NCBI RefSeq assembly: GCF_001665395.1 | Contig: NZ_LZSG01000004.1 | Span: 1-64,000 of the forward strand | DNA: 64,000 nt | DNA from: Mycobacterium sp. 1164966.3 | GTDB lineage: Bacteria > Actinomycetota > Actinomycetes > Mycobacteriales > Mycobacteriaceae | Direction of reading: 5' to 3' | Part shown: positions 45,388-56,000 of the stretch, piece by piece | How positions within the stretch are numbered: position 1 is the first letter of the stretch | Layout: each line of letters starts with the position of its first letter | Made by a program: the position numbers and the translations under genes | The notes under the pieces: model-generated | The model's input: the letters and a program-made list of their open reading frames with translations, nothing else | Told to the model about the DNA's origin: nothing | Databases searched by the model: none

Positions 45388-45835
45388 ACTAGTGATGCCA
45401 GCCCGCACGTCCGACTCTTGGTCGTGGCCGAACACCTGCACCGAAGCTGACTTTCCTTTCAGGGCACGGGATCCCCGGTCGATGAGTCCGGGCGGTCGAG
45501 ACGTCAGCGCGTCGACGCACTGCTGCGTGAGCAGGATAGCGTCGCCGGTGGTCTTGGTGAGTTGCTCGAAGGGTGCTGCCACGTTGACGGTGTCCCCGAT
45601 GAGTGTGAACTCCAGGCCGCCGCCGATGGTTCCGGCGATCACCACACCGGTGTTGATCCCGATGCCGATGCGTAGCTCTCGCCGAATCGCTCGGCGACTA
45701 GACGATGAATCACCACAGCGGCGGTCAGCGCCGCGTCGGCATGATCGGCCACGTCGTTGGGTGCGCCGAAGACGGCCAGGGCGCCATCATTAAGAACTTG
45801 TTGACATGTCCACCCGCGTCCACGACAGCAGGCAC
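45388..45835 (-). pseudogene. C-terminal fragment of a fourth membrane cyclase
   Basis: Only the end of the catalytic domain remains: NDGALAVFGAPNDVADHADA, a frameshift near 45680, then MVIAGTIGGGLEFTLIGDTVNVAAP (the usual Arg is changed to Pro) and the DRGSRALKGKSASVQVFG tail. The rest of the gene is absent; foreign sequence joins at about 45835. Confidence 0.72.
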
Positions 45836-46010
45836 CGTTGTGGAACAAGGGAATACGGGCCACTAATCGACCTCGATGGCCGGGTGCTAGGTGTGGTGTT
45901 CGGGGCGGCTGTCGACGACGCCGACCTCGGCTTCGTGCTGACCGCCGACGAGGTGGCGTCTCACCTGAAAAGGTCGGCTCTACCCAACCGGTGGCCACTG
46001 GGTCCTGCGT
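45836..46010 (+). pseudogene. C-terminal fragment of a MarP-like serine protease
   Basis: GPLIDLDGRVLGVVFGAAVD and FVLTADEVASHL look like the end of the membrane serine protease family of Rv3671c, where a GNSGGP loop precedes it. Here that loop is frameshifted (QGNTG then a stop). Nothing upstream of it is present. Confidence 0.4.
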
Positions 46011-46107
46011 CAGCTGATTTGTGCGGCGAAGCGCTCGTGCCTGCCGGCGCCCGACCGGACTGGCCCAATATGCGCTCACTGCCGCCACCTATGACGAGAC
46101 CACAGGG

Positions 46108-46890
46108 TCAGCGCGCCAGATCCAGGACCGCCGTGCGGCACACCGCCCACGCGGGGGACGTCACATCGATGAGTGCGTAGTGGTCGGCGCCGGAGAGCAC
46201 CCGCAGCCGGGAGTCGTCGCCGGCCCGTCGCGCCGCAGCGACGAAGCGTTGCGATTGGCTAAGTGGCACGTCGTCGTCGGCCGTGCCGTGCACACATATC
46301 GAGGGGACGCCCATCGGAAGCAGGGCGCTGGGACAAGCCAGCGAGCAGGCCCTGGGGTGGGCCACCCAGGCGCCCAGGAAGTTCCGGATGGCTCCGGCAC
46401 CCAGGTTCTCCTTCAGCGCCAACGTGAGGTTCAATACTCCTGCCTGACTGACGAAGCCGGTTAGCGGTACGAGGGGAAAGGCTCCGGGAGCGTTGGCGGG
46501 CAGCGACCCTCGACCGGCCAGCCAGCCGGCCAGCTGACCTCCCGCGGAGTGCCCGATTGCGACCACTCGCGACAGGTCGAGGCGACCGGCTGCCAGGTTT
46601 TGACCAATCGCGGCGAGCAGGTCGACACCGGCAGCAACGTCGAGACACGTGTTCGGCCAACCACCGCCTCCATGGTCCAGGCCGTCGCCCACCCTGCGGT
46701 ATTCGAGATTCCAGGCAGCGAAGCCGTGCTGCGCTAGATCTTCGGCCATATCGGAGGTCAGGTCGGCGCCGTAGGCCGTCCGCCAAAACCCCCCATGGAT
46801 GACCACAGCGACCGGCCACGGGCCGGGACCGTCGGGAAGGCTGAGAATGCCGTGCTGGCTGGAATGGGCGCCATAGCGTACTAGCGTCAC
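46108..46890 (-). CDS. Kynurenine-formamidase-like alpha/beta hydrolase
   Basis: A 260-residue cytoplasmic alpha/beta hydrolase. It has the HGGFW motif (about 32-36), the HGGxW oxyanion signature of arylformamidases that convert N-formylkynurenine to kynurenine. The nucleophile elbow is GHSAGG (about 112-117), with an acid in GTADDDVP and the His in GADHYALID, so the triad is complete. The GTG start overlaps the stop of a coupled remnant reading frame. It lies 128 bp downstream of the NRPS whose last domain is a tryptophan 2,3-dioxygenase, so a role in making kynurenine is likely. It could also be a general esterase. Confidence 0.8.
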   Translation of the reverse strand: MTLVRYGAHSSQHGILSLPDGPGPWPVAVVIHGGFWRTAYGADLTSDMAEDLAQHGFAAWNLEYRRVGDGLDHGGGGWPNTCLDVAAGVDLLAAIGQNLAAGRLDLSRVVAIGHSAGGQLAGWLAGRGSLPANAPGAFPLVPLTGFVSQAGVLNLTLALKENLGAGAIRNFLGAWVAHPRACSLACPSALLPMGVPSICVHGTADDDVPLSQSQRFVAAARRAGDDSRLRVLSGADHYALIDVTSPAWAVCRTAVLDLAR

Positions 46891-47017
46891 GCGGCCTCAC
46901 ATTCGACGATGTCCCGGGCCAGGCGCGGGAACGTGTCGGCAACGCGCGGAGCCACCTAGGCGCCGAGGCGGCGGTAGTCGGCGAGGCTTTCGTCGCCTAC
47001 TCGGGAACCAGCCGGTC
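46888..47017 (-). pseudogene. Remnant of a gene coupled to the formamidase
   Basis: After the NRPS stop, an open frame reads VGDESLADYRRLGA, an in-frame TAG, then VAPRVADTFPRLARDIVECE and a TGA that overlaps the GTG of the formamidase. Codon use looks coding. It is probably the tail of a lost gene that once preceded the formamidase; the family is not recognised. Confidence 0.35.
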
Positions 47018-50000
47018 CTATGATGGCCGGAAAGCCTTATCGAGGCAATCGATCAGGTAGCCGACACCGACCGTGCCGCCGGTGCCGCGGCTGTCCCCAA
47101 TGAAGCGGCTGACTACGTCTAGGTGGATCAGCCGCCAGCGGGTGAGGCCGGCGATGAATACATCGAGCTGCGCGCCTAGTAGCAGTTTCTGCCGGCGGCT
47201 GCTGCTGTCGGCGTCGCGCCGGTCGGCAGCGATCTCCGTTAGCGCCGCCACGGGAGCGTAGCGAACGCCGGACAGCAAGGTCGCGAATTGGGCCGACTGT
47301 GCGGCGCTCATTCCCCCTAATCGAGGCCGGAACTGTTGGAAGTCATCCACCGAAAGATGTTGTAGGGCACTCACGGTCGTCACCGTCAGCTCAAGCACAG
47401 CGTTGGCGCGCTTCACACGACCGATCGCCTTGTCGAAGTCGCCCAGACGAGCGGACTCCAGAGCAACTTCCAAGTCAGCGAAGATCTGCGAAACCCACAG
47501 CTCAGCCGTTTGGTGGACGATCAGGAAATACCTTTCGTCGCCCCAAGAGGCGCGGTCGGCGCCGTCAGCCAAAGGTCGGACGGCCCCTAGGAGGTCGTCG
47601 AGGTGCAGGTAATCCGCATAGTGCCGCTTGAACCCGGGCTTTCGCTCGGCCTCGATGTCACCACCGTGATCACTATGCTGCGAGCCCACGATATCGGGAG
47701 GAGTCGACCCGCCCCCACCGTGCCGGACATGCGCGCAGATACCGCCCAGGGCGTCGAACCACAGCCGGCTAAGCCGGGTGACCTGCGCGCGATCCAGGGC
47801 CGAGGGCGCCCACGTCCACTGGGCATGCAGTTGCGGGCCGGCGTCGGTGTCGACGGTGACAGCGTTGACGGCCGCGGTGTGCGCTAGCGGCATGGGGCGA
47901 TCGGCGTTGCCGCTGTCGGTGAACAACGAACCCCAAGAGCCGATCCGCCAGATCTCATTATCGGTCGAAGCACCGAGCACTGGTACACCCAGGCGTCCCA
48001 GATAGTTGAACCCGATCGGCGGGTCATACCCGGCCAGTTCAACGTCGGTGTTCAGATAGCGCAGCACGCCGAAGGTCAGGGGGTGCGGCAGCCCATGAAG
48101 TTGCTCGATGGCGTCCTTGATCAATGGCCCCAGCGCCGCCTCGCCGGATACCACCTGCGTCCAAGATAGCCCACCTACCTTCAACGACACCGGGTATTTC
48201 GTGGTGAACCATCCCACCGTGCGCGACAGGTCAACATCAGAAGCCAGTTCCTCGTGGCGTCCGTGACCTTCGACGTCGATGCCGATCGGCGTGTCACCGA
48301 GGGCCAAAAACTGCGTCCAGGCCAAGGCGAACCCGATCAACAGGATCTCGTGCACCCCGGCGTGACAACCCGCGGGCACCTCACCGAGCAGCATGTGGGT
48401 GGTATTGACGTCCAGCGACACCTCTATGTGGTCAGCAGTGGCAAATGTATCCGCCCCGGGCTGCACCGCGGGCAGCGCGGCAGGGATCGCCGCCACCTTT
48501 CTCCAGGCATCCACCCGGCCAACAACCTCCGGGCAGCGCGCGTGCTCAGCTAGCAGCGACGCCCACCGGGCAAACGACGTCCCAGTCGGCGGCAACATCA
48601 CCTGCTGGCCCACACGGCGTTGAGCCCACGAGGTGTTAAGGTCATCCAGCAAAATCCGAAAGGACACCGCGTCGACGGCCAGATGATTTATGATCAGCGC
48701 CAACTGGCCGGTGGAAGCAACCCACAGCGCGCTGAGCATCCTTCCGGCCGCCGGATTCAGCCGAGATTGCGCCTCCGCCAGCGCCTCATCGGATAGCACA
48801 TCTACCGTGTGCAGGCAACCGCCCGTATCCACCGATCCCGCCTCGGGCACCTGTAACGACCAACTTCCGGCGCTGTCGTCGTCGACGCGGAGCCGCAGCA
48901 TGGCATGCCGATCTAGCAAAGCCTGCACCATAACCGTTACGTCGGCCTCGCTGACTCCCGCGGGAGCCTGCAAAACCGCCATCAGATTGAACTGCTCAAC
49001 CGGGCCGTGAACACTTTGCAGCCAGCGCATGATCGGGGTCGCCAGCACCGGCCCGACACCATTATCGATCGGGCCGACCTCATCGTCGGCCACCCAGGCC
49101 ACCCGGGCCAGCCGCGCCACGGTCTGCTCGACGAAAATATCGCGCGGTCTGCACATCAGCCCGGCGGCACGGGCCCGCGCCACCACCTGCATCGACGAGA
49201 TGCTGTCCCCGCCCAAATCGAAGAAGGAGTCGTCGATGCCGACTCGGTCGAGGCCCAGTATTTGGGCGTAGATGGTGGCCAGGATTTCTTCGACGGGGGT
49301 GGTGGGGGCCCGGTATGCGCCGGTGGTGTAGTCCGGTGCCGGTAGGGCGCGGGTGTCGAGTTTGCCGTTGACCGTTAGCGGTAGCGCCTCGATCACCATC
49401 ACCGCCGCGGGGATCATGTAGTCGGGTAGCCGCTGAGTCAGCTGGTCGCGGAGGTGGGCCGGGTCTGCGGTGCCGGTGACATAGCCGATCAGGCGTTTGT
49501 CGCCGGGGCGGTCCTCGCGGGCGATGACGGCGGCCTGGTCGACCCCGTCCAGTGCGCTTAGGGCGGCCCGGACTTCACCGCACTCGATGCGATAGCCGCG
49601 GATCTTGACCTGCTCATCAGCGCGGCCCACGTAGTCGAGTTGCCCGTCGCCACGCCAGCGCACCAGGTCCCCGGTGCGATACATCCGTGCCCCCGCCCCG
49701 CCGAACGGGCAGGCCACAAACCGCGCGGCGGTCAACGGCGGGCGGCGCCAATACCCACAGCTGACCCCGGCGCCGGCCACATACAACTCCCCGACCACAC
49801 CAACGGGCACCGGACGCAAGGACCCATCGAGCACAAACAGCGCCGCCCCCGACAGCGGCGCGCCGATCGCCGGTGTGCCCGAACCCGGCGCCAACGGCGG
49901 ACCCAGCGTCACACACATCGTGGTTTCGGTCGGCCCGTAGCCGTTGATCACCACCCGCCCGGACCCCGCCCAACGGTCCACCACCTGGGCCGGGCAGGTC

Positions 50001-53000
50001 TCACCGCCGAGCACCAAGGTCAGCGCATCCAACCCCTGCGGGGATAACGCCGCCACCGCCGAGGGGGTTTGGGTTAACACGCTGATGTGTTCAGCGGCCA
50101 GCACGTCATGAAACTCGGCGGCCGAACGGGTCACCGCGTCCGGGATCACCACCAGCCGCCCACCGTGTAACAGTGGGCCCCAGATCTCCCACACCGAGAT
50201 GTCGAAGGCATGCGAATGACACTGCGCCCACACCCGCCCCGACCCGCCGGTGAGACCGGCGTCCAAGCACGCCAACAGTTGGGTGATGTTGTGGTGGGTG
50301 GCCGCCACCCCTTTGGGCACCCCGGTGGTGCCCGAGGTGTAAATAAGGTGCGCAATATCCTCGGGGCCCGGCCCCGGTAGCGGGTTGGCGGGCTGGTTGT
50401 GCACTGCGGGATCGTGGACATCGATGACCGCCACGTCGCACCCGTCGAGGCGGCCGGCCAAATCCGCGGTGCTCAGCACGGCCACCGGGGCGGCATCGGC
50501 GAGCATGAACCCGATCCGCTCCCGGGGAGCCTCGGCATCGATCGGCAGATAGGCCGCCCCGGTTTTCAGCACCGCCGCGATCGCGGCGACCGCGGCTGCT
50601 GAACGCTCCACCAGCAACCCCACCACACACCCGCGACCCACACCGCACCCGGCCAGCAGGTGCGCCAACCGGTTGGACTGCTCATCGAGCTCGCGGTAGC
50701 TCCACGACACCTCACCGCAGACCACCGCCACCGCATCCGGGGTCCGGGCCACCTGCGAAGCAAACAACACCGGAACCGACACCGGCGCAGCCGCGGGCCG
50801 GGTCAACACCGCCTGGTTCCCGATCGCCGCCAACCGGGCATGCTCAGCGGCATCGAGCAGATCCACCGAGGACAACGCCCGGGTCGGCTCGGCGGTCAGC
50901 GCCACCAACACCCGCTCGAAGCGCTCGATGAGCCTGTGAATGCTGGCGGTGTCAAACACGTCGGTGCGAAACTCCACCGCCCCGCCAATCCCGGCGGGCT
51001 CACCGGTCTCGGTGAACCGTTCGGCAAGAGAAAACGCCACATCCATGCGCGCGCTATGGGTGTCCAACGGTATGGACGTGACCTGCAGGCCCTCCAACAC
51101 CAAACCCGCGGCCGCATCATTGTGCCCGGCGAAATTCTGCCAAGCCAACAACACCTGCACCAGCGGATGATGCCGCAATGACCGCACCGGGTTGAGCCGC
51201 TCCACCAGCACCTCAAAGGGCACGTGCTGATGTTCAAACGCCGCCAAACTGCGCGCCCGCACCTGGCCCAACACCTCACTGAAGGCCGGATCACCGGCCA
51301 CATCCACCCGCAGGATCAAGGTGTTGACGAAAAACCCCACCAACTCATCTAGGGCCGTATCCCCCCGGCCGGCGACCACGAACCCCACCGCCACATCAGT
51401 GCTGGCACTGATCTTCGACAACAGCACCGCCAACACGGCCTGCACCACCATGAAACTGGTGGCGTTATGCTCCCGCGCCACCCGGGCAACCTGGCGCTGC
51501 AACCCCGCCGACCACTCCACTGCCACACTGGCGCCACGCTGATCAGCAACCAGCGGATAAGGCCGATCGGTCGGCAGCTCAAGACGTTCGGGCATCCCCG
51601 CCAACACCTGCTGCCAAAACCCCAACTCAGAAGCGATCACACTCTGCGGATCAGACTCAGCCCCCAACCACTGCCGCTGCCACAACGTGTAATCCACATA
51701 CTGCACCGCCAACGGCGCCCACCCCGGCGCCCGACCCGCGCACCGGCCGGTATAGGCCACACCCAAATCGGCGGCCAACGGCCTTAGCGACCAGCCATCC
51801 GCAGCGATATGGTGCATCACGATCACCAGCACGTGCTCGTCGGCTGTGATGCGGAAAAGCCGTGCCCGCAGCGGGATCTCGGTGGCCAGATCAAAGCTGT
51901 AGCGTGCCGCGGCGTCGAGGGCCTCGTTGAGCTGGCTTGGCGACCAGCCGCTGGCATCAACCACCTCCCACCCGAAATCGGCGCCCTCAACGGGGATAAC
52001 CACCTGCTGCGGTGTTCCCCCGACCGCCACAAACAGCGTGCGCAGGCTTTCATGGCGGCCCACCACATCGGCCAGCGCTGCACCCAGCGCATCAACATCA
52101 AGCCCACCACGTAACCGCAACGCCGCCGCTACGTTGTAGACCGGCGAGGGCCCCTGCAACTGGTCGATAAACCACAACCGGCTCTGGGCAAACGACAACG
52201 GAACCACCGCCGGGCGCTCACCTGCCGCCAACCGCGGGAGCCGACTGGAACCCTCATCGATCCGCGGCGCCAACCGGGCAACCGTGGGCGCGTCGAACAC
52301 GGTGCGTACCGAAAGGTCGGCATCCAATGCGGCATTGATCGCGGCGATCAGGCGCATCGACGAGATGCTGTCCCCGCCCAAATCGAAGAAGGAGTCGTCG
52401 ATGCCGACTCGGTCGAGGCCCAGTATTTGGGCGTAGATGGTGGCCAGGATTTCTTCGACGGGGGTAATGGGGGCCCGGTATGCGCCGGTGGTGTAGTCCG
52501 GTGCCGGTAGGGCGCGGGTGTCGAGTTTGCCGTTGACCGTTAGCGGTAGCGCCTCGATCACCATCACCGCCGCGGGGATCATGTAGTCGGGTAGCCGCTG
52601 AGTCAGCTGGTCGCGGAGGTGGGCCGGGTCTGCGGTGCCGGTGACATAGCCGATCAGGCGTTTGTCGCCGGGGCGGTCCTCGCGGGCGATGACGGCGGCC
52701 TGGTCGACCCCGTCCAGTGCGCTTAGGGCGGCCCGGACTTCACCGCACTCGATGCGATAGCCGCGGATCTTGACCTGCTCATCAGCGCGGCCCACGTAGT
52801 CGAGTTGCCCGTCGCCACGCCAGCGCACCAGGTCCCCGGTGCGATACATCCGTGCCCCCGCCCCGCCGAACGGGCAGGCCACAAACCGCGCGGCGGTCAA
52901 CGGCGGGCGGCGCCAATACCCACAGCTGACCCCGGCGCCGGCCACATACAACTCCCCGACCACACCAACGGGCACCGGACGCAAGGACCCATCGAGCACA

Positions 53001-56000
53001 AACAGCGCCGCCCCCGACAGCGGCGCGCCGATCGCCGGTGTGCCCGAACCCGGCGCCAACGGCGGACCCAGCGTCACACACATCGTGGTTTCGGTCGGCC
53101 CGTAGCCGTTGATCACCACCCGCCCGGACCCCGCCCAACGGTCCACCACCTGGGCCGGGCAGGTCTCACCGCCGAGCACCAAGGTCAGCGCATCCAACCC
53201 CTGCGGGGATAACGCCGCCACCGCCGAGGGGGTTTGGGTTAACACGCTGATGTGTTCAGCGGCCAGCACGTCATGAAACTCGGCGGCCGAACGGGTCACC
53301 GCGTCCGGGATCACCACCAGCCGCCCACCGTGTAACAGTGGGCCCCAGATCTCCCACACCGAGATGTCGAAGGCATGCGAATGACACTGCGCCCACACCC
53401 GCCCCGACCCGCCGGTGAGACCGGCGTCCAAGCACGCCAACAGTTGGGTGATGTTGTGGTGGGTGGCCGCCACCCCTTTGGGCACCCCGGTGGTGCCCGA
53501 GGTGTAAATAAGGTGCGCAATATCCTCGGGGCCCGGCCCCGGTAGCGGGTTGGCGGGCTGGTTGTGCACTGCGGGATCGTGGACATCGATGACCGCCACG
53601 TCGCACCCGTCGAGGCGGCCGGCCAAATCCGCGGTGCTCAGCACGGCCACCGGGGCGGCATCGGCGAGCATGAACCCGATCCGCTCCCGGGGAGCCTCGG
53701 CATCGATCGGCAGATAGGCCGCCCCGGTTTTCAGCACCGCCGCGATCGCGGCGACCGCGGCTGCTGAACGCTCCACCAGCAACCCCACCACACACCCGCG
53801 ACCCACACCGCACCCGGCCAGCAGGTGCGCCAACCGGTTGGACTGCTCATCGAGCTCGCGGTAGCTCCACGACACCTCACCGCAGACCACCGCCACCGCA
53901 TCCGGGGTCCGGGCCACCTGCGAAGCAAACAACACCGGAACCGACACCGGCGCAGCCGCGGGCCGGGTCAACACCGCCTGGTTCCCGATCGCCGCCAACC
54001 GGGCATGCTCAGCGGCATCGAGCAGATCCACCGAGGACAACGCCCGGGTCGGCTCGGCGGTCAGCGCCACCAACACCCGCTCGAAGCGCTCGATGAGCCT
54101 GTGAATGCTGGCGGTGTCAAACACGTCGGTGCGAAACTCCACCGCCCCGCCAATCCCGGCGGGCTCACCGGTCTCGGTGAACCGTTCGGCAAGAGAAAAC
54201 GCCACATCCATGCGCGCGCTATGGGTGTCCAACGGTATGGACGTGACCTGCAGGCCCTCCAACACCAAACCCGCGGCCGCATCATTGTGCCCGGCGAAAT
54301 TCTGCCAAGCCAACAACACCTGCACCAGCGGATGATGCCGCAATGACCGCACCGGGTTGAGCCGCTCCACCAGCACCTCAAAGGGCACGTGCTGATGTTC
54401 AAACGCCGCCAAACTGCGCGCCCGCACCTGGCCCAACACCTCACTGAAGGCCGGATCACCGGCCACATCCACCCGCAGGATCAAGGTGTTGACGAAAAAC
54501 CCCACCAACTCATCTAGGGCCGTATCCCCCCGGCCGGCGACCACGAACCCCACCGCCACATCAGTGCTGGCACTGATCTTCGACAACAGCACCGCCAACA
54601 CGGCCTGCACCACCATGAAACTGGTGGCGTTATGCTCCCGCGCCACCCGGGCAACCTGGCGCTGCAACCCCGCCGACCACTCCACTGCCACACTGGCGCC
54701 ACGCTGATCAGCAACCAGCGGATAAGGCCGATCGGTCGGCAGCTCAAGACGTTCGGGCATCCCCGCCAACACCTGCTGCCAAAACCCCAACTCAGAAGCG
54801 ATCACACTCTGCGGATCAGACTCAGCCCCCAACCACTGCCGCTGCCACAACGTGTAATCCACATACTGCACCGCCAACGGCGCCCACCCCGCCGCCCGAC
54901 CCCGCCGCCGCGCCCGATACGCCTCGCCGACATCTCGGACCATCGGAACCGGTGACCACCCGTCAAAAGCAATGTGGTGCAATACAATCCCCACGACATG
55001 CTGGTCGGGCCCCACCGCATAGATCTGGGCGCGAATCGGGATTTCCGCCGACAAATCAAACTGATACCTCGCGAGCGCCCCCAAAGTGCCGGCAACATCT
55101 TGTTCTGGCAGGGACACCACCACCGCGCCGCCGCGGTGCCACATCCCCGGCCGGGCCGACAACACCTCTTGGAAAGGCACACCGTCAATGTCGGGAAATA
55201 TGGTGCGCAGCGACTCATGGCGAGCTAGAACATCGTCGAGCGCCGCGGCGAGCGCCTCGACGTCCAGCGCCCCAGTGACCCGAAAAGCGGTCGGCATGTT
55301 GTAGGTCGCAACCCCGCCCTCGAATCGGTTGAGGAACCACAACCGCTGCTGGGCATACGACAATGGGATCGGCTCCGGGCGCGCCATCACCCGCAACGGG
55401 GCGCGGGCAGGCCCGCCACGATGCCGGTGCAGATACTCCGCGAGCTCCGCGACGGTGGACGCGTCGAACAAATACCGAACGGGCACTTCCCTGCCCAACG
55501 CCAATTGCAGCCGCGCGCTGACCCGAGTGGCGATCAACGAATCCCCACCGAGGACAAAGAAATCGTCATCGAGCCCGACCCGGTTGAGGCCCAACACCTC
55601 GGCGAACACCTCGGCGACGATTTTTTCGGTCTGAATCTGCGGCGCCCTATAGGGGGTGGTGGCAAACACAGGCGCCGGCAGGGCCTTGCGGTCGATCTTC
55701 CCCGAGGAGGTCAACGGGAACTCCTCGAGCACCACAAGGTGCGCCGGCACCATGTAGTCGGGCAACCAGGCGCTCACCCGCTGACGCACCGCGCTGATCT
55801 TGGTGTTGGTGTGCGGGTCATTGGCGTACGTGGCGGGTCGGTGGGCCCCGGCGGCGGCCAGGTAGAGGTCGGTCAGCGCCTGGGTGTGCCCGTCGTGCGG
55901 GTCGGTGGGGATGATGAAGACCGCGTCGAGGGTGCCGGGCTGCGCGCCCCAGGTGACGGCGACGTGGTAACCGGTGGCTTCGCCGAGGCGGTGCAGTTCT

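Noticed and set aside
49617..54955. Many paired open frames inside the NRPS on both strands
   Set aside because: They are duplicates of one another only because the NRPS repeat is duplicated; none has an RBS or family motif.
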